Of a DNA stretch of 48,726 bases, positions 31,691 to 40,483 are shown piece after piece. Both the position numbers and the translations under genes were made by a program. The DNA comes from Flavobacteriales bacterium. Lineage in GTDB: Bacteria; Bacteroidota; Bacteroidia; Flavobacteriales_F; PHOS-HE28. The stretch is taken from the NCBI GenBank assembly GCA_016788485.1, contig JAEUSV010000062.1, positions 1 through 48,726 of the forward strand. The letters are read 5' to 3'. Numbering within the stretch: position 1 is the stretch's first letter; every line of letters starts with the position of its first letter. The notes below the pieces were generated by a model. The model made no database searches and was not told where the DNA came from. It saw nothing but the letters and a program-made list of their open reading frames with translations.

Positions 31691-33817
31691 GTGCCAGGCT
31701 TCCTCGACACCCCCATCGAGTACCTCAAGGGCGTGGGCCCGCAGCGGGGCGAGCTGCTGCGCGCCGAGCTCGGCATCGCCACCTTCGGTGACCTGCTCCA
31801 GCACTTCCCCTTCCGCTACGTGGACCGCAGCCGCTTCCACACGGTGCGCGAGGTGAACGAGGAGCTGCCCAGCGTGCAGCTGCGCGGGGTGGTCACGGAC
31901 ATCAAGACCCTTGGCGAGAAGCAGGGCAAGCGGCTCACCGCGAAGCTCACCGACGCCACCGGCAGCATCGAGCTCGTGTGGTTCAAGGGCATCAAGTGGC
32001 TCGTGGGCTCGCTCAAGAACGGGCAGGAGTACATCGTGTACGGCAAGCCCAGTGAGTTCAAGGGCCGTGTGAACCTGGCGCATCCCGAGCTGGAGCTCGC
32101 CACCACTTGGGAGGCGGGGCTCGACGCCACGCTGCAGCCCGTGTACAGCACCACCGAGAAGGCCACCGCCAAGGGGCTCGGCAGCCGCGCCATCGGCAAG
32201 CTCACGCACACGCTGCTCCTCACGCCCGGCCTGCTCATCCCCGAGAACCTGAGCCAGGACCTGGTGCACTGGCTCGGTGGCCTGGGCCGCGAGGAGTGCT
32301 ACCGTCAGCTGCACGCGCCCAAGGACCAGCACCACCTCGACCTCGCCACGCGGCGCCTGAAGTTCGAGGAGCTCTTCTTCATCCAGCTGCAGCTGCTGAA
32401 GCAGAAGCTGCTGGTGCAGCAGGAGGTGAAGGGCCATGTGTTCGGCACCGTGGGCACGCTGTTCAACGCCTTCTACAAGGAGCACATGCCCTTCGAGCCC
32501 ACCGGCGCGCAGAAACGCGTGGTGAAGGAGGTGCGCAAGGACATGGGCGGTGGCCGCCAGATGAACCGCCTGGTGCAGGGCGACGTGGGCAGCGGAAAGA
32601 CCCTCGTGGCCCTGCTGAGCATGCTCATCGCGCTCGACAACGGATTCCAGGCCGCGCTGATGGCGCCCACCGAGATCCTCGCCCAGCAGCACTTCGCCAC
32701 CATCAGCCGCATGCTGAAGGACATGCCGCTGGAGGTGCGCCTGCTCACCGGCAGCACCAAGGCGGCCGAGCGTCGCAGCCTGCTCACCGCGCTGGAGCTG
32801 GGCCACATCCACATCCTCATCGGCACGCACGCGTTGCTGGAGGACCCCGTGCGCTTCAAGGACCTGGGCCTGGTGGTGATCGACGAGCAGCACCGCTTCG
32901 GTGTGGCACAGCGCGCGCGCCTATGGCGCAAGAACGAGGTGCCGCCGCACGTGCTCGTGATGACCGCCACGCCCATCCCCCGCACCCTGGCCATGACGCT
33001 GTACGGCGACCTCGACGTGAGCGTGATCGATGAGCTGCCGCCCGGCCGCAAGCCTGTGAAGACCGTGCACCGCTACGACAGCGCGCGCAACGCCGTGTTC
33101 GCCTTCCTGGAGGAGGAGATCGCCAAGGGCCGTCAGGTGTACATCGTGTACCCGCTGATCGAGGAGAGCACCAAGGGCGATCCCACCACGAACCCCGCGA
33201 AGGACCTCAAGGACCTCACCGACGGCTTCGAGGCCATCTCACGTCGCTTCCCCCTGCCCAAGTACGCCGTGAGCATCGTACACGGCCGCATGGACCAGGC
33301 CACCAAGGACTACGAGATGGCACGCTTCAAGAAGGGCGAGACCAACATCCTGGTGGCCACCACGGTGATCGAGGTGGGCGTGGACGTGCCCAACGCCAGC
33401 GTGATGGTGATCGAGAACGCCGACCGCTTCGGCCTGAGCCAGCTGCACCAGCTGCGTGGCCGGGTGGGCCGTGGCGCCGAGCAGAGCTACTGCATCCTCA
33501 TGACCGGCGACAAGCTCGGCAACGATGCGCGCACGCGCCTGGGCACCATGGTGCGCACCAACGACGGCTTCGAGATCGCCGAGGTGGACCTGCGGCTCCG
33601 CGGGCCCGGCGACATCCTGGGCACACAGCAGAGCGGCCTGCCGACGCTGCACCTGGCCGACCTCGTGCACGACCAGGACATCCTGCAACAGGCGCGTGCC
33701 GCGGCCCAGCGCGTGCTCGATGCCGACCCCGAACTCCGCGATCCGCGCAACGCCGCCATTGCCGGTGAACTGGCGGAGCGCCTGAAGAGCCAGGCGGTCT
33801 GGGGCCGGATCAGCTAG
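31691..33817 (+). CDS. recG: ATP-dependent DNA helicase RecG
   Basis: Remodels stalled replication forks and branch-migrates junctions. The 708-residue protein has an N-terminal wedge/OB region (PIEYLKGVGPQRGELLRAEL, VQLRGVVTDIKTLGEKQGKR), Walker A in LVQGDVGSGKTLVALL, motif II VVIDEQHRFGVAQRARL, motif III MTATPIPRTLAMTLYGDLD, and the C-terminal helicase motifs VATTVIEVGVDVPNASVMVI and QLHQLRGRVGRGAEQSYC. I chose the GTG giving MPGFLDTPIEYLKGVG because homologues begin like this. An upstream in-frame GTG would overlap the previous gene and include the promoter box. Confidence 0.95.
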   Translation: MPGFLDTPIEYLKGVGPQRGELLRAELGIATFGDLLQHFPFRYVDRSRFHTVREVNEELPSVQLRGVVTDIKTLGEKQGKRLTAKLTDATGSIELVWFKGIKWLVGSLKNGQEYIVYGKPSEFKGRVNLAHPELELATTWEAGLDATLQPVYSTTEKATAKGLGSRAIGKLTHTLLLTPGLLIPENLSQDLVHWLGGLGREECYRQLHAPKDQHHLDLATRRLKFEELFFIQLQLLKQKLLVQQEVKGHVFGTVGTLFNAFYKEHMPFEPTGAQKRVVKEVRKDMGGGRQMNRLVQGDVGSGKTLVALLSMLIALDNGFQAALMAPTEILAQQHFATISRMLKDMPLEVRLLTGSTKAAERRSLLTALELGHIHILIGTHALLEDPVRFKDLGLVVIDEQHRFGVAQRARLWRKNEVPPHVLVMTATPIPRTLAMTLYGDLDVSVIDELPPGRKPVKTVHRYDSARNAVFAFLEEEIAKGRQVYIVYPLIEESTKGDPTTNPAKDLKDLTDGFEAISRRFPLPKYAVSIVHGRMDQATKDYEMARFKKGETNILVATTVIEVGVDVPNASVMVIENADRFGLSQLHQLRGRVGRGAEQSYCILMTGDKLGNDARTRLGTMVRTNDGFEIAEVDLRLRGPGDILGTQQSGLPTLHLADLVHDQDILQQARAAAQRVLDADPELRDPRNAAIAGELAERLKSQAVWGRIS

Positions 33818-33820
33818 GCC

Positions 33821-34552
33821 TCAGGCCTCGAGCTCCTGGCGGCGGCGCACCTGCTCGGGGTCATGCACGTGCACCAGCGCGCCCCACGCGATGCCGACCT
33901 GCGCCAAGGCGTAGGTGAGCATGATCAGCGTGTTGCCATAGGGCAGCGGGCGCACGAAGCGGTTGGTGGCCAGCAGGCTGTCCGACGCGATGAAGAGCAG
34001 CGCGCCGATGAACACCAGCCAGAAGCTGAAGGCGAAGGTCCGCTGAAACCGGAAGGCGGCCATGATACCCATGAGCGTGATGGCGCCTGCATAGACCATC
34101 ACCGGCATCACCAGCGCGTTGTCCAGGCGGGGCAGGATGTCGAGCGCGAAGACGAAGCCGTAGATGAGCAGCGGGATCGAGAGCGCGGAGGAGAGCAGCA
34201 CCCCCTGTGGTCCGCCGGCATCGGCGATGTTCTGGATGAAGGCCAGCGTGTAGCACAGTTGCGCCAGCAGGAAGGCCGCGAGCCCCAGGATGAAATTGAA
34301 CTCATCCAGGTGCTGGAACATCAGCGCCACATCGCCCACGAGCGAGAAGAACAGCCCGGCCTGGATAAGGAGCGTGAAGCGGTCGCCCACGCGGCGGCTG
34401 TTGAAGTAGAACCAGGAGCCCAGCACCAGCATCAGCGCCGGCTTGCAGATGAACTCCAGCAGGTGCACCTGGCGCCACTGGGCCACGATGCAACCGGTGA
34501 GCGCGAGCACGTAAAGCGCGCCGTTGACGAGCGGGGAGCGACGAAGGTCCAT
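33821..34552 (-). CDS. Lysoplasmalogenase-like protein (YhhN/TMEM86 family)
   Basis: 243 residues with about eight hydrophobic helices and little soluble sequence. Family features are the early KPALMLVLGSWFYFN, the acidic motif in SLVGDVALMF, and FNFILGLAAFLLAQLCYTLAF, followed later by FIGALLFIASDSLLATNRF. Members hydrolyse the vinyl-ether bond of lysoplasmalogens to an aldehyde and a glycerophospho-compound. It lies on the same strand downstream of an acetyltransferase and an alkylglycerol-monooxygenase-like gene. A weak -7 box, TATCTTCA, stands 24 bases upstream, so it may be transcribed alone too. It ends three bases from the recG stop on the other strand. Confidence 0.85.
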   Translation of the reverse strand: MDLRRSPLVNGALYVLALTGCIVAQWRQVHLLEFICKPALMLVLGSWFYFNSRRVGDRFTLLIQAGLFFSLVGDVALMFQHLDEFNFILGLAAFLLAQLCYTLAFIQNIADAGGPQGVLLSSALSIPLLIYGFVFALDILPRLDNALVMPVMVYAGAITLMGIMAAFRFQRTFAFSFWLVFIGALLFIASDSLLATNRFVRPLPYGNTLIMLTYALAQVGIAWGALVHVHDPEQVRRRQELEA

Positions 34553-34595
34553 GGTGTCCGGAGCAAGGACGGAGCGTGAAGATAGGAAGCGGGCC

Positions 34596-35129
34596 TTACG
34601 ACGGTCGGTGGATGCGGTGCACCTGGATGTCCATGTCGCGCCAGCGCACGTGCTTCTCGAGCACCATGCCGTTGCGCCGCGCCACGCGTTGCGAAGCGGT
34701 GTTGCCGGGGTCGATCAACGAGATGAGGCTGGGGGCCAGCTCCAGCCGGAAGGCCAGGTCGCGGCAGGCCTGAGCCGCCTCGGTGGCGTAGCCTTGGTGC
34801 CAGTGGGCGGGCAGCAGGTGGTAGCCGATCTCCAGTTCGGTCACGCCCTCCACCTCCTGCACGAGCAGGCCGCACTGGCCCACGGGTTCACCGGTGTCTC
34901 GGCGCTCCAGCATGTTCAGCCCGCTGCCGTTCTGCGTGTAGCGGTCGAGCGAGCGTTGGATCATGGCCTCGCAATCGCTGCGGCTGCCAGGTGTGAAGCC
35001 CATGAACCGGACCGCCTCCGCACTGTCGATGTACGGCATCCAGGTGTCCACGTCGGCCGGGGTGATGCGCCGGAAGCGCAGGCGCCCGGTGGTGATACCT
35101 TCAAGCGAGGGGATGGGCAGCTTCACCAT
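34596..35129 (-). CDS. GNAT family N-acetyltransferase (RimJ/RimL-like)
   Basis: 177 residues with the GNAT fold: TTGRLRFRRITPADVDTW at the N terminus, PVGQCGLLVQEVEGVTELEIG as the central strands, HWHQGYATEAAQACRDLAF as the acetyl-CoA-binding motif A region, and NTASQRVARRNGMVLEKHV at the end. RimJ/RimL-type enzymes acetylate protein N termini or small amines; the acceptor is unknown. Its start overlaps the end of the upstream hydroxylase gene by seven bases, so the two are cotranslated. Confidence 0.9.
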   Translation of the reverse strand: MVKLPIPSLEGITTGRLRFRRITPADVDTWMPYIDSAEAVRFMGFTPGSRSDCEAMIQRSLDRYTQNGSGLNMLERRDTGEPVGQCGLLVQEVEGVTELEIGYHLLPAHWHQGYATEAAQACRDLAFRLELAPSLISLIDPGNTASQRVARRNGMVLEKHVRWRDMDIQVHRIHRPS

Positions 35130-36355
35130 CGCAGGGAGCCGGTGCTGGCGAGCAGGGCGAGGTGGAGCAGGCTAACGCCGCCCAGGGCGAAGGTGATCAA
35201 CGGCCAGGCCGACCACAGCGTGGCCGTAAGCCCGATGCCCAGCAGCGCGAGCACCACGATGCGCCCGCTCTCCAGCATCACCGCCCGCCGGTGGCCCTCC
35301 ATCAGCAGGCCCATGTCCATCACCCACCAGATGATGAGCCCGGCCACGGCCCACTGGAGCCAGGGCGCGAGCGCTGACTGCCGGAACAGGAACAACGTGG
35401 TCACCACCAGCAGCAGGGTGAACTGCACGGCGACGTAGCCGCGCACGGCACCGTCCACCACCGTGTCGAACTTGCGGTAGGTGGCGCGGTCCTTCGCCTG
35501 TGGTCCCTGGAAACCGCCCAGCTCGGCCGGCCGCCAGCCCGGGGGCTTCAGGAACACGCGCAGCTTGTCGCTCCAACGTGTGCAGCGTTGCGCGAGCGCG
35601 AACAGGTCGCCCCAGTAGTGGAAGTTGGCCCTCACGGGGTCCCAGCTGGTGAGCGGCGTGGTGATGCCGTACACGGGCTCCTCCTCCTCGCGCTGGAAGG
35701 TGCCGAACAGGCGGTCCCAGATGATGAGCGTGCCCGCGTGGTTGCGGTCGATGTACTTGGGGTCGCTGCCGTGGTGCACGCGGTGGTGGCTGGGCGTGTT
35801 GAACACCGCCTCCAGCGGCCCCAGGCGACCGATGGCCTTGGTGTGGATCCAGAACTGGTAGAGCGTGTTGAAGGCGCCCACGGTGACGATGAGCACCGGG
35901 TGGATGCCGAGCACGGCCATGGGCAGGTAGAACCACCAGCTGAACAGGCCCTGCCACCAGCTCTGGCGCAGCGCCACGCTCAGGTTATACTCCTCGCTCT
36001 GGTGGTGCACGATGTGGGCGGCCCACAGGAAGTTCACCTCGTGGCTCAGGCGGTGGAACCAGTAGTACAGCAGGTCCACGAGCAGGAAGGCCACGACCCA
36101 GGTGAGCGCGGTGCGGGGCAGGGTGAACAGGCGCAGGTGGTCGTAGGCCCAGAGGTAGATGGCGAAGATGACCGCCTTCGTGAAGGCGCCCACCACCTGC
36201 GACCCGATCCCGCAGCCCAGGTTGGCGATGAAGTCGTTCAGCCGATAGACCGGAGCGCGCCTCGGCCCGGCCTTCGAGCCGGGCCAGGCGCTCCACGCCA
36301 GCTCCACGCCCATGAGCAGGAAGAAGAGAGGGATGGAGAGGATGATGTACTCCAT
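35123..36355 (-). CDS. Sterol desaturase/fatty acid hydroxylase superfamily, alkylglycerol monooxygenase-like
   Basis: A di-iron membrane oxygenase of 410 residues. The histidine motifs are complete: YYWFHRLSHEVNFLWAAH, IVHHQSEEYNLSVALRQS, YQFWIHTKAIGRLGP and FNTPSHHRVHHGSDPKYI. The block GTLIIWDRLFGTFQREEEEP and the hydrophobic C-terminal third (about 310-405) are more like animal alkylglycerol monooxygenase (TMEM195), which splits ether lipids with tetrahydrobiopterin, than like short sterol desaturases. That likeness is from memory of the family. A lysoplasmalogenase-like gene two genes downstream fits an ether-lipid role. I used the ATG giving MEYIILSIPLFF, nine bases after a -7 box. Confidence 0.85.
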   Translation of the reverse strand: MEYIILSIPLFFLLMGVELAWSAWPGSKAGPRRAPVYRLNDFIANLGCGIGSQVVGAFTKAVIFAIYLWAYDHLRLFTLPRTALTWVVAFLLVDLLYYWFHRLSHEVNFLWAAHIVHHQSEEYNLSVALRQSWWQGLFSWWFYLPMAVLGIHPVLIVTVGAFNTLYQFWIHTKAIGRLGPLEAVFNTPSHHRVHHGSDPKYIDRNHAGTLIIWDRLFGTFQREEEEPVYGITTPLTSWDPVRANFHYWGDLFALAQRCTRWSDKLRVFLKPPGWRPAELGGFQGPQAKDRATYRKFDTVVDGAVRGYVAVQFTLLLVVTTLFLFRQSALAPWLQWAVAGLIIWWVMDMGLLMEGHRRAVMLESGRIVVLALLGIGLTATLWSAWPLITFALGGVSLLHLALLASTGSLRW

Positions 36356-36364
36356 GGATGACCT

Positions 36365-36372
36365 CAAAGCTA
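36365..36372 (-). promoter_or_regulatory. -7 box of the alkylglycerol-monooxygenase-like gene
   Basis: TAGCTTTG on the minus strand exactly matches TAnnTTTG and ends nine bases before the ATG, leaving at most a few leader bases. It excludes an upstream TTG start that lies inside the box. Confidence 0.55.
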
Positions 36373-36452
36373 GTGGGGGCGGGGGTCAATGGGGATGTTG
36401 GGACATGCACCGTTGTCCGTACGTCGGCTCAACCCGCCCCACCTCCGTTCGG

Positions 36453-36460
36453 TATCTTCG
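36453..36460 (+). promoter_or_regulatory. -7 box of pheT
   Basis: TATCTTCG fits TAnnTTCG and ends 24 bases before the pheT ATG, in a 129-base divergent spacer shared with the hydroxylase gene. Confidence 0.45.
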
Positions 36461-36484
36461 CCGACCGAAATTCAGCCGTCTACC

Positions 36485-38920
36485 ATGCGCATCTCCTGGA
36501 ACTGGCTCAACAGCCTCATCGACCTCGACGGAATGAGCCCCCGCGCAGTGGCGGAAGTGCTCACCAGCACCGGCCTGGAGGTGGAGAGCGTGGAGCCGCT
36601 GGAGCCCGTGAAGGGCATGCTGGTCGGTGTGGTGGTGGGCCATGTGGTGGAGTGCGCCAAGCACCCCGATGCCGACCGCCTGAGCGTGACGCGCGTGGAC
36701 GTGGGCCAGGGCGAGCCGCTGCAGATCGTGTGCGGCGCGTCCAACGTGGCCGCCGGGCAGAAGGTGCTGGTGGCCCTGGTGGGCAGCACGCTCCACATGC
36801 GCGATGGCAACAGCATCGTGATCAAGAAGAGCAAGATCCGCGGGGTGGAGAGCCACGGCATGATCTGCGCCGAGGATGAACTGGGCCTGGGCGAGAGCCA
36901 CGCCGGGATCATGGTGCTCGACCCCTCCGCCCGCATCGGTGCGCCCGCCGCTGAGCACTTGGGCCTGAAGGCCGATCATGTGCTGGAGATCGGCCTCACG
37001 CCCAACCGCGCCGATGCCATGAGCCACCTGGGCGTGGCCCGCGACCTTGCTGCGGCTCTGCGGTACCGCGAAGGCCGAACGGCCGCCCTGCGCATGCCCG
37101 CCACCGAGCCCTTCGCGCAGGACGATGACGCGCGCCGCATCGCCGTGGAGGTGGAGGCGCCCCGCGCCGCGCCGCGCTACGCCGGCCTCACGCTCACCCA
37201 GGTGAAGGTGGGTCCCTCGCCGGATTGGCTGAAGGAGCGCCTCGCCGGCATCGGCCTGAAGCCGATCAACAACGTGGTGGATGTCACCAACTTCGTGCAG
37301 CACGAGCTCGGGCAGCCGCTGCACGCTTTCGACGCCGACCGCATCACCGACGGCCGGATCATCGTGCGTCACCTGCCCACCGGCACCGCTTTCGTGGCCC
37401 TCGACGGCAAGGAGCGCAAGCTCGACGCCGAGGACCTGATCATCACCGACCCCGCTGGTCCGCTCTGCATCGCGGGCGTGTTCGGCGGTCTCGACAGCGG
37501 GGTCACCGAGGCCACCACCAGCGTGTTCCTCGAGAGCGCCTGGTTCGATGCGGTGAGCGTGCGCCGCACGGCCCGCCGCCATGCGCTCAACACCGATGCC
37601 TCGTTCCGCTTCGAGCGCGGCGTGGACCCGGAGATGACGCTGGTGGCCCTGAAGCGCGCGGCGCTGCTGCTGCGCGAGGTGGCCGGCGCCCGCATCAGCT
37701 CGCCCATCACCGACATCCGCACGCACGAGCCCGCCTGGCGCACCGTGAAACTGCACTTCGCCGCGGTCGACCGCCTGTGCGGCGTGCACATCCCGCACGA
37801 CGATGTGGCGCGCATCCTCGAGCTGCTCGACTGCCGCCTGAGCGACCGCACCGACCGCACCGTCACCGTGCACGTGCCGCCCTACCGCGTGGATGTGCAC
37901 CGCGAGGCCGACCTGGTGGAGGAGGTGCTGCGCATCCACGGCTTCGACCGGATCCCCGTGCCGGAGCGCCTCATGGTGCCGCACGTGCACAAGCCCATGG
38001 CCACGCTGGAAGGTCTGCAGAAGGACCTGTCCGCCCACCTCGCCGGCCGCGGTTTCAGCGAGGTGATGACGCCTTCGCTGGTGAACGGTGAGCGCACCGT
38101 GAAGCTCGGTGCCTCCTCCCCGGAGGAGCTCGTGCGCCTGCTGAACCCGCTGAGCAACGAGCTCGATGTGCTGCGGCCCACGATGCTCTTCGGCCTGCTC
38201 GGCGCGGCCGCGTACAACATCGCGCGCCAGCGCAAGGACCTGCGCCTCTTCGAGCGCGGTCGCGTGTACGCTGCGGCGGCCAGGGGCTCGCGCGAGGAGG
38301 ACCGCACCGGCCTGTTGGTCACCGGCCGCCGCTGGCGCGAGCGCTGGCGTGCCGAGGACGACAAGGCCGGCATCGCCGACATCAAGGCCGAAGTGGAGCT
38401 GCTCACCGAGCGCATGGGCGTGACGGGCGTGGTGGACGCGCCCGAGGCGCACCCCCTGCTCGACAGCGCGGTGCTCGTGCAGCGCAAGGGCGTCACCCTC
38501 GCCACCTTCGGTGTGGTGAAGCCTGCCGTGCTGAAGGCCTTCGACATCGCGCAACCCGTGCTCTACGCCGAGCTGAACGATGCGGCCTGGCTGCAGCAGT
38601 TGAGCGGTATGAAGCTGGAGCACGAGGAGGTGCCGCGCTTCCCGGCCGTGCGCCGCGACCTGAGCCTGTTGCTCGACAAGGCCGTGACCTACGCCCAGCT
38701 CGAGAAGCTGGCGCTGCAGGCCGAGCGCAAGCTGCTGCGGCAGGTCGATCTCTTTGACGTGTACGAGGGCGACAAGCTGCCCGCAGGCAAGAAGAGCTAT
38801 GCCCTCAGCTTCGTGCTGCAGGACGCGGAGCGGACCCTCACCGATGACCAGGTGGAGAAGGCGATGGGCCGCATCCGCAGTGCGTTCGAGAAGGAGGCCG
38901 GCGCGGAGCTCCGGGGCTGA
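36485..38920 (+). CDS. pheT: Phenylalanine--tRNA ligase beta subunit
   Basis: Charges tRNA-Phe together with PheS, which is not in the window. The 811-residue protein has the N-terminal MRISWNWLNSLIDLDG, an EMAP/tRNA-binding domain (AKHPDADRLSVTRVDVGQGE and IVCGASNVAAGQKV, about 55-100) and the B3/B4 and B5 regions (LKPINNVVDVTNFVQHELG, FRFERGVDPEMTLVALKR). Then come the catalytic-like core and the C-terminal anticodon-binding FDX-ACB domain (RFPAVRRDLSLLLDKAV to the end). The ATG was chosen by homology; the open frame extends 32 codons further upstream but crosses the promoter box. Confidence 0.97.
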   Translation: MRISWNWLNSLIDLDGMSPRAVAEVLTSTGLEVESVEPLEPVKGMLVGVVVGHVVECAKHPDADRLSVTRVDVGQGEPLQIVCGASNVAAGQKVLVALVGSTLHMRDGNSIVIKKSKIRGVESHGMICAEDELGLGESHAGIMVLDPSARIGAPAAEHLGLKADHVLEIGLTPNRADAMSHLGVARDLAAALRYREGRTAALRMPATEPFAQDDDARRIAVEVEAPRAAPRYAGLTLTQVKVGPSPDWLKERLAGIGLKPINNVVDVTNFVQHELGQPLHAFDADRITDGRIIVRHLPTGTAFVALDGKERKLDAEDLIITDPAGPLCIAGVFGGLDSGVTEATTSVFLESAWFDAVSVRRTARRHALNTDASFRFERGVDPEMTLVALKRAALLLREVAGARISSPITDIRTHEPAWRTVKLHFAAVDRLCGVHIPHDDVARILELLDCRLSDRTDRTVTVHVPPYRVDVHREADLVEEVLRIHGFDRIPVPERLMVPHVHKPMATLEGLQKDLSAHLAGRGFSEVMTPSLVNGERTVKLGASSPEELVRLLNPLSNELDVLRPTMLFGLLGAAAYNIARQRKDLRLFERGRVYAAAARGSREEDRTGLLVTGRRWRERWRAEDDKAGIADIKAEVELLTERMGVTGVVDAPEAHPLLDSAVLVQRKGVTLATFGVVKPAVLKAFDIAQPVLYAELNDAAWLQQLSGMKLEHEEVPRFPAVRRDLSLLLDKAVTYAQLEKLALQAERKLLRQVDLFDVYEGDKLPAGKKSYALSFVLQDAERTLTDDQVEKAMGRIRSAFEKEAGAELRG

Positions 38921-38935
38921 GCCTCGCTGGACCAC

Positions 38936-38943
38936 TACCTTGG
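38936..38943 (+). promoter_or_regulatory. Weak -7-like box before the small T9SS cargo gene
   Basis: TACCTTGG differs from TAnnTTTG at one position and ends four bases before the ATG, the same close spacing seen at recG. Confidence 0.3.
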
Positions 38944-38947
38944 TGGC

Positions 38948-39808
38948 ATGAGGTCGCTGGCTTTGGTCGTGCTTATGCTGGTCGGTATGGACCTGTGTTC
39001 GCAGCTCTACACCTCCGCGGCGGATGGACCGTGGAGCTCGCCTTCCACCTGGACCTGCAATTGCGTGCCTTCCGTGGCGGACAGTGTGGAGATCGCGCAT
39101 GCGGTGACGATCCAGGCCAGCGTCACGCTCACCAACGCCTGGGTGCACATCACGCCCAACGGATGGTTCGGCTTTAGCTCCATGGGCTTCCTGGCGATCA
39201 CCCAGCCCGTGCTGAACGAAGGCACGCTGTACATCATCGGTGACCTGGATGTGGACTGGCCCTTCGACTCGCCCGGCTACATCGAGGTGAACGGCGACTT
39301 CGCCAACGACGACAGCATCAACATCGGTGCAGCGGGCCTCATCCGGGTGAACGGTGGCCTGATGAACGATGGCATCATCGTGGGCAACGGCGCCATCTGC
39401 GTCAGCGGCATCACCATCAACAACGGCGACCTGGTCGGGTCGATGGACTTCTGCGATGCCAGCCCCACCACGCTCGTGCCGCCGATCATCGACCAGAACT
39501 ACGGCACCGTGGACCCGGCGATCGTGTTCTGCGAGAGCGGCAAGTGCACCGTGGGCATCGGTGAGGAGACCTTGTCCGGCATCTCCATCGCGCCGAATCC
39601 CAGCCGCGGACCGCTGCAGCTCACCGGTCTTCCGGAAGGTGACCTGCGGATCGAGCTGTTCGATGCCCTGGGTCGACCGCACCAGCTATCCGCCCAAGGA
39701 AGCGGGCGCATGCGCTCGCTTGATCTCGGGTCATTGCCGCTCGGTGCCTATGTGCTGCGGGTCTGCGCTAGTGAAGGCTGCAGGACCTTCCGTGTGGTGC
39801 GGGAGTGA
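38948..39808 (+). CDS. Secreted protein with T9SS type A sorting domain
   Basis: 286 residues. A signal peptide (about 1-19) is followed by WSSPSTWTCNCVPSVADSVEI, a pattern common at the start of Bacteroidota surface beta-helix proteins, and by short beta repeats (AITQPVLNEGTLYIIGDL, YIEVNGDFANDDSINIG). The last 80 residues form a type A sorting domain (ISIAPNPSRGPLQLTGL, LRIELFDALGR, LPLGAYVLRVCASEG). It should be exported by the T9SS and processed by PorU. The function of the beta-repeat part is unknown. It converges with the pyrophosphatase gene with no spacer. Confidence 0.82.
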   Translation: MRSLALVVLMLVGMDLCSQLYTSAADGPWSSPSTWTCNCVPSVADSVEIAHAVTIQASVTLTNAWVHITPNGWFGFSSMGFLAITQPVLNEGTLYIIGDLDVDWPFDSPGYIEVNGDFANDDSINIGAAGLIRVNGGLMNDGIIVGNGAICVSGITINNGDLVGSMDFCDASPTTLVPPIIDQNYGTVDPAIVFCESGKCTVGIGEETLSGISIAPNPSRGPLQLTGLPEGDLRIELFDALGRPHQLSAQGSGRMRSLDLGSLPLGAYVLRVCASEGCRTFRVVRE

Positions 39809-40447
39809 TCACTTCACCGCCCACTTACGCACGGCTTCCATTGCCGCCTCGCGCCCCTTCACGCCCACCACGCGCGCGCTGTCCTCGGGGTCGTAGTGCG
39901 TGAGCCAGGTGGTGAGGATGTCCTCCACGCCCTTGGGCAGCTCGCGCATCTCATCCACATCCATGGTGAGGAGCGTGCGGTCCACGGGAAGCGCCACGAG
40001 CTTGTCGTCGCGCTCGTTGTCGTCGATGAGCTCGATGATGCCGATGGGCTCGATCTCGAGCAAAGTGCCACTGGGCAGGGCCGGGCACAGCACGAACACG
40101 TCGAGCGCATCACCATCGCCGCCTTGTGCGGTGTCCATGAGCGTGCCCGGGATGAAGCCGTAGTTGGCGGGGTAGGGCAGGAAGCGGATGCGGCGAGGCA
40201 CACCGTTGCGCTCATCGATCGGGAAGCTCAGGGTTGCCGGGTCGTACTCCCGCTTGTCGCTGGTGCCGGCCGGGATCTCGATCACGGCGTTCACGTGTCC
40301 GCTCGCCGAGAACGCGGGAATGGTCTTGGGGTCCATGAGGGCGGTGTCGGTGCGCTGTTCCGCCGTGGCCTCACCGCCCTGTGAGGGGCGCGAGGGCGGG
40401 CCGCAGCCGATCACGGCCGCGATCGCGAGCGGAAGCATGCGTTGCAT
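39809..40447 (-). CDS. Inorganic pyrophosphatase with a lipoprotein signal
   Basis: Hydrolyses pyrophosphate to phosphate. The 212-residue protein has the soluble family I motifs NAVIEIPAGTSDKREYD, YPANYGFIPGTL, GGDGDALDVFVLCPA with the metal-binding aspartates, and LPKGVEDILTTWLTHYD. Unusually, the N terminus is a lipoprotein signal (LPLAIAAVIGCGPPS, Cys near residue 15) followed by a Ser/Thr/Glu-rich spacer, so the enzyme is probably anchored in the envelope and not cytoplasmic. I chose the ATG giving MQRMLPLAIAAV; a -7-like box, CATCTTCG, ends five bases before it. Confidence 0.9.
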   Translation of the reverse strand: MQRMLPLAIAAVIGCGPPSRPSQGGEATAEQRTDTALMDPKTIPAFSASGHVNAVIEIPAGTSDKREYDPATLSFPIDERNGVPRRIRFLPYPANYGFIPGTLMDTAQGGDGDALDVFVLCPALPSGTLLEIEPIGIIELIDDNERDDKLVALPVDRTLLTMDVDEMRELPKGVEDILTTWLTHYDPEDSARVVGVKGREAAMEAVRKWAVK

Positions 40448-40483
40448 CCGCACGAAGATGCGAAGGAAGCGACGGTCACCGGC

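Noticed and set aside
36386..39682. Open frame of about 1,100 codons on the minus strand
   Set aside because: It lies antisense to pheT and the small T9SS gene. Its His/Ala/Val/Gly-rich sequence is what GC-rich codons give when read backwards. No domain is recognisable.
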